A stretch of DNA of 64,000 nucleotides from Lithobates sylvaticus (GCA_028564925.1 CM053030.1:409391738-409455737), one strand, 5' to 3'; positions 1 to 10,870 are shown, numbered from the stretch's first letter. Made by a program: numbers and translations. The notes: generated by a model not told the origin, from the sequence alone.

Positions 1-330
1 AGCCTGAACGTCCTCCAGGTGTTGTTGCAAACTCCAAGCTGGCTTTCACGTGCTTTGCAGTGAGGAGAAGCTTCCGTCTAGCCACTCTGCCATAAAGCCC
101 AGATCAGTGAAGAGTTGCAGTGATGGTTGTCCTTCTGGAACTTTTTCATATCTCAACGCAGGATCTCTACAGTTCAGTCAGTGTGGCCATTGGATTATTG
201 TCATCTCTCTTACTAAAGCCTTTCTCCCATTGATTGCTCAGTTTGGCCAGGTGAACAGCTCTAGGAAAAGTCCTGGTTGTGACTTTGGGCCTAAAATGTC
301 AATCTGTCCTCTGCCGTTCTCTTAATTCTT
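1..330 (-). pseudogene. Tc1-like transposase, N-terminal fragment
   Basis: Read on the minus strand, this stretch gives broken pieces of the N-terminal DNA-binding half of a Tc1/mariner transposase. Recognisable islands are QPGLFLELFTWPN, then ALVREMT, then DLGFMAEWLDGS followed by AWSLQQHLEDVQA. These match, from memory, the paired-like helix-turn-helix region and the linker of widespread fish and frog Tc1 elements. Several frames are needed to follow it and stops are present, so it is not functional. The catalytic half would lie beyond the left edge of the window. It is not the other half of the C-terminal Tc1 relic at 10.3 kb, which runs on the opposite strand. Confidence 0.7.
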
Positions 331-1329
331 GCAGTTAAACCCCTGCATAGTCTCTTTGTCTGTAGTAAATCTAGAACTAACAGATGCACTGCTGTAACTT
401 CACAGAGGCCAGACATGTGGGATCTTGAAGGGCAAGCTCTTCAATATGCACTAGTCTGAGCTCACTCCAAAGTTAATAATGGTGAGTGTTACACATGTAC
501 TTTACTTTGAATGTATATCTTTTCTGGTCGCTGACATATAGCTTACCCCTTCTGTTTGCTACTCTCTGACCTTTTCTCTGCATTGTGAACGGATGAGTGG
601 GAAGGTTGTGTTCCGGCCTAGGACCTCATTTTTTATGAAGCAAGTACCCAGCTTTCATTACCATCCTTGCCCAAAAGTGACAGGAAAGGGATCTCCAGCA
701 CACAGCCTGTGATTGGCAGCCTCACCTTTGTTGCTGTGTGAAAGGGGGGTGTCCCCTCCCTTTAATCAACTCTCAGCTCTCCTCACTGAGCTCTTCAGAG
801 TGCAATTGCAGCTCCCCACCCTATTTCGGAAAGCTCAGACAAGCTGTATAATTTCTAGACTTTGAATGACTGTAGAGATGAGACGACTGCAGGTAAACAT
901 GTACAACTTATATAGAAGGATTTGTTTCATCTCTGTGTATCACTAGTCACTTCACTGGCTATATAGGAGGGTTTACGACCATGTTAACAATTATTCACAA
1001 CAGAATAAGGAAGCGGTATATATAGTTGTAGGGGGAAAAATCCCCTACTGTCCATGAAATTCTACACCTGCCAAATAGGCTATAAGTCTAAATCAGGCTC
1101 TTCCCCTGTAGCCAAAACCTGACCAAAGCTACCAAATTATATTCCTGCCAATGAAATTGAATGTATCTGCTAGGTGAACTTGACCATCAGACTCAATGGT
1201 CATCCATTATGCCCAATTCTGCAAAATATTATCATTTCCATTAGAACTATGCATTGCGTTAGTTAATTACATTTTTTTATTGCTCTTGAGCAACATGGTG
1301 ACAGTAAAAAGTCTGAAATAAAATATACA
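331..1329. other. Intergenic, nothing recognised
   Basis: About 1 kb of mixed-composition DNA with no long reading frame, no tandem repeat and no recognisable element ends. Confidence 0.6.
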
Positions 1330-2613
1330 TGTAGTGCTCATCCCCTAATGAGCTGCTAGACATAAGGTGTCCCTTACCTGTGGGAGGCTCCCAGCCCAGG
1401 TACCACCAGTTTCAGGGCACACCGACAAAACTCAGGTTCAGTCTAGGGGGTGTCTTTTTGAAGATTTATTGCAGTACTTGAACACAGGCGAGTAGAGAGG
1501 TGAGGGTTCAGGATACTCCAAAACACACGCAGGCCTTAGAAGACAGATTCTCAGGCAAAGTCCTTAAGTAGCAACCTTAAGTATCACTGGAGGTAGAGGG
1601 GACTGCCAGTTAGTCTGAGACTCTAAAGCCCCATACACACGGTCGGACAATCCGCGGACCAAGTCGGTCGGATCCTGTCCGTCATACTTTGTCTGATGTT
1701 GGTTTTGCGTACACACGGTCGGACAAAGTTGGCGGAAAATCCGATCATTCTGAACGTGGTGACGTTTGTTGCCTACGACGGGACTACGTAGAGGCTAGTA
1801 GCCAATAGCTTTGGTCTTGTAATGTGATCTGAGTATGCGTAGCACTTTGTCCGGTCGGACAACCGTACACACGATCGGATTTGGTGTGATCGGACCGTGT
1901 TGTCGGCAAATCTATCCAGCAGGAGATAAGACTTTGTCCGTCGGACAATCCGACGTACACTGTCCGATGGTGCATACACACGGTCTGATTTTTCAACAAC
2001 ATTGTCCGATCGGACAGAATCCATGAAAAAATCCGACCGTGTGTATGGGGCTTTAGAGCAGTCATCATCCTTGTAGCAACTTCTGATGACTAACCGTCAA
2101 AGCACAGGCACACCTGGAGCTTCAGGCAAAAGGTCCTATTCACAATATCCAGAGACAGCTCCAAACCTTCTTCTCTGTAACACTCTTCAGTGAAAGGGCT
2201 CCCTATTCCAGGCGAGCTTCATATGCAGTGTATTCCAGCACGTCTGTTTTAGTCCAAGTTCCTCCCAAGGCCCTCATCTAAGCACATGCTGTGGCCTAAC
2301 TGCTCCTCTGTAACACACAGGCTGCGTCCCATGGTCAGAGGCCCCAGGAAAAGAGACCTCCCCAAAACAATTATTTTCTCTCCAGCCACCTTCAGGCACC
2401 CCCTTCCATGGATTGGCTGAGGTCAAATAAATATTCGTAACCCAGTGGCTGACCTTCCTACTCTATTTTTGAAAGATTCTACCAGAGGCAGGGTGGAGCA
2501 ATAAACCCCCAGGTTTAGGTATATATCTAACCAGACCTATAAATAAATTGCTGCTCAACTGAGTACAGCAGAGCCAAAAACTTAATTAATCCAGCCTAGA
2601 GCAGAGTGCTACA
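1330..2613. mobile_element. Probable solo LTR (fossil), interrupted by a MITE
   Basis: The segment begins TGTAGTGCTC and ends GAGTGCTACA, the TG...CA inverted ends expected of an LTR, and is flanked on both sides by TACA (1326-1329 and 2614-2617). Without the MITE at 1627-2052 it is about 860 bp. No internal virus-like genes are beside it, so it is best read as a solo LTR of an old LTR retroelement. A stretch at about 27.3-27.6 kb shares its theme (GATTGGCT then AAATATTC, ending GTGCTACAT) and may be related. The family cannot be named from sequence alone. Confidence 0.45.
1627..2052. mobile_element. PIF/Harbinger MITE, derivative of the 7.7-kb element
   Basis: A 426-bp non-autonomous element starting AGCCCCATACACACGG and ending with the inverse. 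The flanking triplets are TAA and TTA, close to the TWA target of Harbinger elements. Its left end matches the right end of the autonomous element at 2631-10313 (both continue into a GGACAATCCGCGGACC block). Its right end, inverted, matches that element's left end for about 100 bp or more. It also carries subterminal copies of the GTCCGACCG motif. It is therefore an internal-deletion derivative that lies in the opposite orientation to the autonomous copy only about 0.6 kb away. The short reading frames inside it are by-products of the inverted repeats. Confidence 0.85.
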
Positions 2614-2630
2614 TACATTATTTTGTTGAA

Positions 2631-2990
2631 AGCCCCATACACACGGTCGGACTTTTTCATCTTGCATTTGGTCCGATCGGACAAGGTTGTTGAAAAATCA
2701 GACCGTGTGTATGCACCATCGGACAGTGTTCGTCGGTTTGTCCGTCGGACAAAGTCTTATCTCCTGCTGGAAAGATTTCCCGTCAACCCGGTCCGATCAC
2801 ACCAAATCCGAGCGTGTGTACGCTTGTCCGACGGACAAAGTGCTACGCATGCTCAGAAGAAATTCTGTGACGGAAGCGCTCGGTCAGGTAAAACTACCTT
2901 TCCTAATCGACACAGCACATTCGTCACGCTGCAATGTTAAAATGTCTTTAATGCAGCGCATTCTCTTTTTCTTTACAATGCAACAAGAAT
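2631..2990 (+). repeat. Left terminal and subterminal repeats of the Harbinger element
   Basis: The terminal AGCCCCATACACACGGTCGG motif is followed by several inverted and direct copies of a GTCCGAYCG/ACCGTGTGTAYGC motif (near 2668, 2699, 2735 and 2812). Such clusters are the expected binding sites for the Harbinger Myb-like protein or transposase (family knowledge). The short open frames across this stretch are repeat artefacts. Confidence 0.7.
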
Positions 2991-3661
2991 GACATGTTTT
3001 AGCTGCTCCTATTCACCCGCACTTCTCACAAACTTACTTCTTTATTACTTTGCAGCATTTATACACTACATGTTTATTTTTACTCTGAACGGAAAAGAAT
3101 CTTTGTTATTTTTTTACCATGTTTTGTCTTTTTTGTTTTTTGTTTTTGGGGAATACATATTTGAATTTTTTTTTTTTTTTTTTTTGGAGGGGGGTTGTGT
3201 GTCTCAAATTACCAAAAACACATTATTTACATTTGTATTTCTTGCTTAAATTTACTAGGAGGTTGTTTGTTGTTGTTGCCCCTTGTTAATTCTACTTTAG
3301 GATTAGTGAAATGTACCAGCCTACTCAAAGAAAAACTGTCATTGTAGCAAAGTAAAACACAATAGTCAATGATTATTTCAAATCAAAAAAACCTTTATTT
3401 AGGTCACACCAACAAACCAAAGAGGAACGCAGCCATGGTGAAACTTGGGGAATTTGCAAAGTCTTGGCCCCCCACGGCAACCATCATTGTCCAAGCGTAG
3501 AAAATTGGGGGCCTGAGGAGTACGTATATTAAGGGGAGTGCAATCTGGTCGTGAAGTCCAAAGTATCCGGAACTGCAGCAGATGCCATCTAGGTCCCCAG
3601 GCTCTGGTACTACAAGAGGCTCCATCTTCTCTCACACCAGACTGATTGCAGGTCGTCACTC
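2991..3661. other. Harbinger internal non-coding; 3' UTR of the MADF gene
   Basis: T-rich DNA including a poly(T) run near 3168-3185. On the minus strand an AATAAA signal lies near 3390-3400, roughly 260 bp beyond the stop codon of the MADF-domain gene, and probably ends its transcript. Confidence 0.5.
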
Positions 3662-4853
3662 TCAGGTCTTCCTTCCACGCTTCCTTCCACGCTGTGGCTG
3701 TCGTGCTGGTGGGGTGGCAGAAGGAGGAGGAGGAGGAGGAGGAGGCGGAGCATGGTAACTATGGCAAACATGTGTGACTGGGGTCATCTCCCCAGCCCTA
3801 CCCTTATTTAGGACATGGAGGATGAGCCCCTCACACATGTTGCGTTGCCCCACCTCCATACCCATCATTTTTGTGACAACCACCGAGCCAAAGGTCTCCT
3901 CGTCGGCGGGTGTGGCATGTAGGGAGTCTGAAGCCTCTCTGATCATGCGGAGCGCTGACTGTGCCGCATAATCCCCCCTTCTCGCCCTTTTGTAGGGAAG
4001 GCGGAGGAGAGGGATTTGGGAGTCAGTCAGGCTCCGAGGCCTAGCCCCCTCTTGGCTGCCACTACCCAGCTGGTGGCTGCCACTAACCCCTGCCTCCTCC
4101 TGACTGCCACCTTCCACAGCCACCTCCTGGCTGAGGTCTTCCTGTGTAGGAAAAAGGGACATAGTTTCAGTTATTTGTTCATCAAACACACACAATTCTC
4201 ATCTAGTGACTGGTGCAAAATGTTTACAAATAGAAAACCATACAATTCTCAGCCCAGCAGTTTAGATTCTGGCCCCAAATGTCTCCAACACTACTGTCTG
4301 TTGATATGTCAAACACGTTAGGAACTAAGCAATTGGCGATCCTGAATTAAGTGAACATCATTCATTATTCCCATAAATGGTAACAAAACTACTATACCTG
4401 GAACAAGCTGGGCTCCTGCACATCTTCCATACTGGAAGGCCCAGGTTGCTCCTCGGAAGCCTCATCAGGGGTGGGCTGTGCGCAAGGAAGCGTGGAAGGA
4501 GGAGTTGAGGTTGGCTCCGTGACATCAGCCTGGTCCTTCAGAAAATGGAGACTCTGATAGTACCAGAGCTTGGGGACATAGACCTCATCTGCTGAAGTTG
4601 CAGTTTCCTCAGACTTCACGACCTTCTTCCTCTCCCTGATATACGCACTCCTCAGGCTGCCAATTTTCTTTCTAATATCATCAACAGTTGCCGTGGGGAA
4701 CCTTGGCTTGACAAATTCCACAAGTTCCTCCAGGGCTGCGTGCCTCTTTGGTTTGTTGGTGTAATGTGGGTGTATACCCTGCCACAATATGGGAAAATCC
4801 CTGTATTTGGCAATGAAGAGGGGGAGAAAACTCATGTCGTTGAATCCCTTCAT
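3662..4853 (-). CDS. Harbinger-encoded MADF-domain protein (two coding exons)
   Basis: Coding exon 1 is 4853-4398 and exon 2 is 4141-3662. The intron has a CAG|GTATAG donor and a TACACAG acceptor in phase 0, giving about 311 residues. The start is the ATG of MKGFND at 4853, ten bases after a CTTGCAG acceptor at 4862. An untranslated leader exon with an AAG|GTACAA donor (ending at 4988) fits upstream. Residues about 8-105 form a MADF domain: FIAKYRDFPILWQ, then DIRKKIGSLRSAYIRERKK, then VPKLWYYQSLHFL, which binds DNA in Adf-1-type proteins. The C-terminal exon is acidic, then proline-rich, and ends RQPQRGRKRGRKT, a possible nuclear localisation signal. It probably works with the transposase on the element ends. 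A role in DNA recognition is inference. It is divergently arranged with the Myb/SANT gene. Confidence 0.8.
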
Positions 4854-5166
4854 ATCAATCTCTGCAAGACACAACAACACACCAAACCCTATAAATTATG
4901 TCAGGCTAAACTCTCCTAATCTTCTCCATAAAGAAGCCTCAAGTTCAAATCAGTCTAGGCTAGTTATGTACCAACGTTAAATTGTACCTTCGTTTGTAGC
5001 GATCGTCTCGTGTGAGTTTTCTCTCCCCTCGTCTCCCAGATCGTGGCTACGACACAGGCGTGTGACGTTTTATATACACTGCGCATGCTTCAAACTCCGC
5101 CCGCCCCTGACGATCTTTCTCGTCTATTCCCCACCCCTTCTCTTTACGGCGTAGTGGGGAGAGCAC
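4854..5166. promoter_or_regulatory. Divergent promoter region between MADF and Myb/SANT genes
   Basis: About 310 bp separate the two start codons and hold the untranslated first exon of the MADF gene (ending at 4988, AAG|GTACAA donor on the minus strand). No clear TATA box is visible for either gene. A shared bidirectional promoter is the simplest reading. Confidence 0.5.
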
Positions 5167-6528
5167 ATGGCGGGGACACAGCAGGTGCGCCACAAATATC
5201 CCACCAACGAGGAGGAGGACGAGGAAAGTCCGGAGGCAGAAACGTCCCGATCCCGGAACCTGAAATTCAAGGCCTCCAATATGTCATTTGGAGAAATGTT
5301 GGAGATGGTGGACATATTAAAGAGGAGCGACTATGATGGGAAGTATGGGCCTTACCTCAACCCCAATGTCCGCAAGGCCAAGATCATGTCTAAAGTTGTG
5401 AGAAGGCTGTACAATAATTTTGGGGTACAACGATCCAAGGAGCAACTCAGGAAACGCTGGTCAGACCTGAAACTGAGGGAGGCCGATCAGTACAGAAAGA
5501 TCAAGAGAATTCTTCAAAAAAGTAAGTAGTTGTGTTTTGTGTTTGATTTCTTGCTTGCATACTGCTCCATTGTGTTTTGATTTTTACCAAGTTGTACATT
5601 CCAAAATGGCCACTTTCAGGTTCGTCTGTGCATTCGATCGTACTCAGCCTCGATCTTTCTGCCACTGTCATGGTCGTGTGTGTGTGCATTCGATCGTACG
5701 CAACCTCGATCGTTCGGCCACTTATAATACGATGTTTGGTGTTTTTTTTTTGGGGAAAGGAAGTTTGTTCTCACTAGAAATGTCATCAAGAACGTAACGC
5801 CAATTTATTCAATGTAAAGGAGAGGTCACTCAGTAGCTGTTTACCCATCTGGACTCTAGAGCACTAGTGCTGGGACACCCAAACCCCCTTTTTATTATGC
5901 TTTTCCACACATGTGCTCCAGTGGATACTAGAGGGGGGTCTCCATCACACAAACTTCTACCAAAAAGCTAGTCAGTTTAGCACCTTTACAAAGTGACTTC
6001 ATTCATGTAGTTGACATTTGTAACTGGCCAAACTAAAATAGTGTCCGTCACTTTCAAGCAATGTTTGTCATTTCCTATTTCTGCCCTCAATAGCTTGTGT
6101 TGCTAAATCTTCCGTTTGGACATTCTCATAGGGGAGCGAAAACTTGGGCCGTCTGAGGAAACCCCCAAACCAACACCTACCAAAAAAGGGGAAAGAGCAG
6201 AAGCAGAGGAGGAGGAGGAGGAGGAGGAAGGAGAGATCATCGAACTTGGAGAAATTGTCACCACAACAGGTGAGTGTGGGAGAACACAGCTACTGGTAAG
6301 CTAATCCATGTATGGCTGCCTCATTTCCAACACCCCATTTTTGTTTGTTTGTGGTTTTTAGGTGACGTGGATGTTGTGGAAGAAAAATCGCACTTTACCA
6401 CAGAGAGTGCCCACGTACTCATCGGAGAGATAATGGTCTGCAATAGAGATCTAGATTACATAAAGCAAAACATCAATGATGTTCAACAAAAATTGAAGAA
6501 CATCATTGATGTTTTAGGAAAAATATGA
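5167..6528 (+). CDS. Harbinger Myb/SANT-like DNA-binding protein (three exons)
   Basis: Exons 5167-5521, 6132-6269 and 6362-6528 join in frame through a GTAAGT donor with a CTCATAG acceptor and a CAG|GTGAGT donor with a TTTTTAG acceptor, giving 219 residues. The start is the first ATG (CACATGG), 5 kb from the transposase. Residues about 38-118 match the Myb/SANT-like family of Harbinger partner proteins: MSFGEMLEMVDILK, GKYGPYLNP, IMSKVVRRLYNNFG and LRKRWSDLKLRE. A run of glutamates follows in exon 2. Exon 3 ends in a probable leucine zipper (YIKQNINDVQQKLKNIIDVL) for dimerisation. In this superfamily the protein carries the transposase into the nucleus and recruits it to the inverted ends (established for zebrafish Harbinger3). 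All frames are intact. Confidence 0.87.
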
Positions 6529-6640
6529 AAACGCACCAAGTAATTAACACACATTTGTGCCAGCTTCAGAACACATTTGCAACTTAAAAACTGTCTGAAA
6601 TTTGGAACATGCACACATTGTGTCCACATGTGCTAGCTCC

Positions 6641-6760
6641 CACCATGGTGGATGAATGGCAACGTTTTTTTGGGGGTGCAAACACTTTACGAACTACGAA
6701 AGTGGTTGTGGTGAAGGGGTTGCACCCCCAAAAAACGTCCATTCATCCCCATGATGGAAA
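6641..6760. repeat. Imperfect hairpin downstream of the Myb/SANT gene
   Basis: Arms of about 38 bases (around CCATGGTGGATGAATGG... and its inverse ending CCCCATGATGG) flank a loop of about 40 bases. It lies about 110 bp after the stop codon, in the presumed 3' UTR, and could be a small palindromic insertion. Confidence 0.6.
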
Positions 6761-7179
6761 ATGGCACTTTTGAAGCTTCTAGGCATGTGTTTTACCATCT
6801 AATGACCATTTTCAGTCCCAAATTGTGTGCATGTTCCAAATTTCCACTTTTCGGGGGTGACCCCCCCATGTGATGAAGGCAAGATCAAACACACTTTGAA
6901 CATATAGTCATGTCTGATCTTGTCTTCACTTTACAAAGTTGAACTTTCCAAGTTCCTAGGTTCTGTTTTGCTCCATGCCTGGTTTTACCAATTGCGGAAT
7001 GTTTGTAAACAATGTTGTAAATAACCAAGATGTTGTCAGTTTTGGCGTGAAGATTGTAAACGCACTTGGGAATGTTTTCCTAGTAAACTTTTATTTTTCT
7101 AAATGTGTGGCTTCCTTATTTAAAAAACACAATGCATTATGTATGTAAAATGAAAAGGATATGGGGGGCAATGGGTGTT

Positions 7180-7295
7180 ATTTACTAAAGGCAAATCCAC
7201 TTTGCACTCCAATTTTCTTTCCCGGGGAACTTTTTCAATGCACTTGTAGAGCATAGCGGATTTGACTTATGTAAATGACACCCACAGTGCTTTGT
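7180..7295. mobile_element. Small palindromic MITE fragment inside the Harbinger element
   Basis: The ATTTACTAAAGGCAAAT end is the same as that of the palindromic MITE at 45.1 kb. The other end (GGATTTGACTTATGTAAAT) is a decayed inverse. The piece lies in the spacer between the convergent Myb/SANT and transposase genes. Confidence 0.5.
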
Positions 7296-7600
7296 ACGAA
7301 AACACGGAGCACAGCATTTTGGAGAATACACACATGTCAGACCTGGTGATGAAAAGGAGTATTTTGGGTGTCAGTTATGCAGTACAAACCTTCTCTAGAC
7401 CAAAGATTAGGTAGCAAACACACAACATGAGAATAATCTTTTTGGGAAGAAGAGACTGTTACCTCCTTTTGCCCAGAAAGTGCATTCCCACTGTCGAAGG
7501 CAAAGGGAAAAAATGTCAAAGTAAAATAAGCTAAAAAGAAGACTGAAATGACATGAAATCATAGGTTGGTTAAAATATCAGATTTATTAAAAAATGCCTC

Positions 7601-9761
7601 TCACACATCGTCAGGCAGAGCAATGGCCCCCCTACCCACAAAGTACTGCATATATTGGTCCCGGACCACACGGGCATTTAGAGGGGGCAAGCCTGGACGT
7701 GCCACTCGAAGGGCTGTGAGTTCGGCATTTGGAGGGCCCTCCACATCTGGGCCAACGGGCACCACATAGTTCCTGTTATGTCTTTTGAGGAAGTTGTGCA
7801 ATATGCAACAGGCAAGAACTATGTGGTTCAGTTTGTATTCCGCCAAGTTAAATGCCGTCAGGAACAGGCGGAAGCGGCTGGCCAGGATGCCAAAAGCGTT
7901 CTCCACAACTCTTCTGGCTCTGGACAGCCTGTAGTTGAAGACCCTCTGGTCCGGGGTGAGGGTCCTCATCGGGAACGGCCTCATCACATGGGGAGTCAAC
8001 GCAAACGCTTCATCTGCGACAAAGACGAAGGGGAGTCCTTCGGCATTCTCCTCTGGAGGTGGCAAGCACAGACTGCCACTTTGGAGACGCCAGTAGAACT
8101 CCGTGTGCGTAATGGCCCCACCATCCGATATCCGGCCGTTCATCCCCACGTCCACATACATAAACTCGTATGTTGCCGACACCACCGCCAACATCACTAC
8201 ACTATTAAACCCTTTATAATTATAATAGTAGGACCCCGAGTTGGGCGGTGGGACGATGCGGACGTGTTTCCCATCAATTGCCCCTCCGCAGTTAGGAAAG
8301 TCCCAACGGCTGGCAAAGTGGGAGGCCACAGTCTGCCATTCCTGTGGCGTGGAAGGGAACTGTGGAGTGAAACAAGAAAAAAACATTAGTCACTTTGCAC
8401 CTAAACATTGCAAGCAGATTAGACAATCAACATCTTGGAACAAGAGCATTGTCTAAAATTGGAGGCTGGAAAGTATTTGCACAGAAAAGTAGAGGCTCCC
8501 CTTCACAGATTACTCACCCCCCCATCAATCCCCCCACTTCTGATGGGCCATTGGCAATAACTAGGGGTTTTTGGGGGGGGGGGGTGGTGGACAGCTAACC
8601 CTCTGCACTTCATTGATTGGCAAATGGCTCAATAATGTGGGCTAGTTTGGCCAGACCCTCTGTACTTAACACTATTGGCAGGCCACAGGAAAGATCAAAT
8701 AACATTTCAACCCCCCCCCCCCCCAAAAAAGGCAGGCACAGTGTGACATTATTAAATTACCAAGCAAGCTAATAGGAGGGAAAGAAGACAAAAAAATAGG
8801 AAATGGAATGTATGGAGGCAGTCCCTTGCACTACATGCTTTGCTGAATTCATCCCTAAAGATGCGCACTATAAAGAGGTAGGTATATAGTGTGTATGGAC
8901 CTTGGGAAAGCCAGCAGATAAAGGATTGGTACCATCTGACAGAGCAGTTGGGGGAGGGGGTTCCTAATGAGTTTGCCCCCCCCCCCCACCAAAAGAACAA
9001 AAAAAGGGGGCTCTACATGAAGTAAACCACACAGCAAACATTTGTGCATATTTTAGGGGGTGTTTTGGGGCAAACAATACTATGCAGCAGACAAAAGACA
9101 TTGCTTAAGTGACTAGGCCATAGGTGTCTATTGGGGCAGAAGAGCATGCTGGTGAGGTAAGTGAAGGGAAAAATGCATGAAGGAGAAAAGGGGCACAGCA
9201 TATTAGAACATATTGCAATCATGGTAATTAGGGAAGGAGGTCAAAAATACAAGTCATTAGCAAACAGAGCATACATAGAAGGGAATAGTAAAGTAGAAAT
9301 GTTACCTTAATATAGTCCTCCTGCAGGACCTGAATGATGGCAGAACAGGTCTCTGGAATAATGATTCCCAGGGCCTGGGGAGAGATACCTGAAGAGAACT
9401 TCAAATCCTGAAGACTTCTCCCTGTCGCCAAGTACCTCAACGTGGCAACAAGCCTCTGCTCCGGAGTAATGGCTTGTCTCATGCAGGTATCCTGCCGGCT
9501 GATAAAGGGGGTCAGCAAAGCCAAAAGACGGTGAAAATCGGGGTCCGTCATCCTGAGAAAGTTCCTGAAATCATCAGGATTATTCTCCCGGATCCCACGA
9601 AGCAAAGGCATGTGCGAGAACTGGTCACGCTGAAGCAACCAATTCTTGGTCCACATACTCCTCGTCACTCTGTTCATGGACGGGTCTTGGGTCAAAGCTA
9701 AAAGCCCGACACCAATTCCGCGTACAGCACGAACTCGGCGACGAGTACGCACGGGAAACAT
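7601..9761 (-). CDS. PIF/Harbinger DDE transposase (two exons)
   Basis: Exon 1 is 9761-9306 and exon 2 is 8359-7601, joined in phase 0 by an AAG|GTAACA donor and a TCCACAG acceptor across a 946-bp intron, giving 404 residues. This is the usual length for the family. The catalytic triad is visible: D181 in GGAIDGKHV, D268 in FVADEAF and E305 in RRVVENAFGIL, as in HARBI1-type (DDE_Tnp_4) nucleases. The N-terminal exon holds an arginine-rich start (VRTRRRVRAVRG) and a helix-rich segment (DPDFHRLLALLTPFI, LRYLATGRSLQDL) typical of the family. An AATAAA signal lies near 7580 just after the stop. The enzyme should cut at the AGCCCCATACACAC ends and join to TWA targets. No disabling change is seen. 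Confidence 0.92.
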
Positions 9762-10313
9762 CGCTCAGAAGGTCACAAAAGGTCGGCTGGTCAGAACGGA
9801 CAAACAGAAAGCACCGATAAACAGCAAGGCCTGAAAGAACGAAGTGAATACCAGCAACGAGCAGACAATAAGCAGTGCAAATCAAAGCGTCCTATATCAA
9901 GATATAGGCCGCAATGACCAACAAATGCGAACTGACTACACGCACTAATAAACAGATACGCACGACAAGCACAAACTGAAGAGCAGTAACGATCTGAGTC
10001 AGAAAACTGAGAAGCGCGAATCTTAAGTCACCAAACTTCCACTAACTCTCGATAAACACGGGATCAGCAGAAGGAGCCCAACGGGTGCCTGACGTGGTGC
10101 TGAACTTCCCTTTTGGAATCTCGTGGACGACGACTTACGTCACGTTCTTCCGGACCGGATATTCCGACGACTTACGTCACGACGTTCTTCCGGACCGGAT
10201 ATTCCGACAACGTAGTCCGACCGTGTGTACGCAACGCCAACATCGGACAAATGTACGTCGGACAAAGTCCGACTGACCTGGTCCGCGGATTGTCCGAGCG
10301 TGTGTATGGGGCT
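9762..10313 (-). promoter_or_regulatory. Transposase leader and right end of the Harbinger element
   Basis: This stretch is upstream of the transposase start. It contains a tandem duplication of about 37-40 bp (about 10130-10206, each unit CGACTTACGTCACG... to GGATATTCCG), then subterminal GTCCGACCGTG motifs and the inverted terminal repeat. The ACGTCA cores inside the duplicated unit resemble CREB/ATF half sites (inference). Confidence 0.5.
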
Positions 10314-10314
10314 T

Positions 10315-10870
10315 AATACTGACCATCACCCTGAACACACCATTTCCACGGTGAAACATGGTAGTGGCAGCGTCATGTTGTGGGGATGATTTTCTTCAGC
10401 AGGGACAGGGAAGCTGGTCAGAGTTAATGGGAAGATGGATAGAGACAAATAAAGGGCAATTTTAGAAGTAAACCTGTTAGAGTCTGCAAAAGACTTGAGA
10501 CTGAGGTGGAGATTCAACGCCGAGCAAACTACGACTCCAAACATACAGCCAGAGCTACAATGGAATGGTTTAGATCAAAGCATATTCATGTGTTAGAATG
10601 ACCCAGTCAAAGTTCATACCTAAAAACAATTGAGAATTTGTTGCAAGACTTGCTGTTCACAGACGCTCTCCATCCAAACTGACAGAGCTTGAGCTATTTT
10701 GCAAAGAAGAATGGGCAAAAATGTCACTCTCTAGCTTTAATTGCAGATAACAGTGGTTCTGCAAAGCATTGACTCACAGGGGCTGAATACAAATGCATGC
10801 CACACATTTCACAAATTTATTTGTAAAAAAAAATGAAAAACACATAATTTTTCTTCCACTTCACAATTAT
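10315..10870 (+). pseudogene. Tc1-like transposase, C-terminal relic
   Basis: Translation gives [20 protein letters not shown], then GKMDRDK, then ESAKDLRLRWRFNAEQ, then SIQTDRAELF and EEWAKMSLSSFNC. This is the catalytic half of a Tc1 transposase, including decayed remains of the second aspartate and the terminal glutamate (EN of IENL) regions. Stops and shifts are present. The segment begins directly at the right end of the Harbinger element, so its N-terminal half was lost before or at that insertion. It ends where an L1-like frame begins near 10871. Confidence 0.75.

Larger units (their letters stand above)
2631..10313 (-). mobile_element. Autonomous PIF/Harbinger DNA transposon with three genes
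   Basis: A 7.7-kb element bounded by AGCCCCATACACACG inverted ends. The flanking triplets are GAA (left) and TAA (right), so the 3-bp target duplication is imperfect or one base has mutated. Inside are three genes: a MADF-domain protein (minus), a Myb/SANT-like protein (plus, divergent from the first), and a DDE transposase with HARBI1-type motifs (minus). All three give open frames once standard GT-AG introns are removed, and two have AATAAA signals just downstream of their stops. Harbinger elements normally encode a transposase and one Myb-like protein, so a third gene is unusual. The open frames suggest recent activity (inference). Confidence 0.85.

Noticed and set aside
3662-4195. Separate gene for the proline-rich 177-codon frame
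   Set aside because: A clear donor at 4398 and acceptor at 4142 in matching phase make it the second coding exon of the MADF gene.
7778-8389. 203-codon plus-strand frame
   Set aside because: It is antisense to the DDE core of the Harbinger transposase and has no domain.
2631-10870. Harbinger inserted inside a single Tc1 element
   Set aside because: Only the right flank is Tc1. The left flank is the probable LTR and spacer, so the Tc1 was already truncated or lost its other half.
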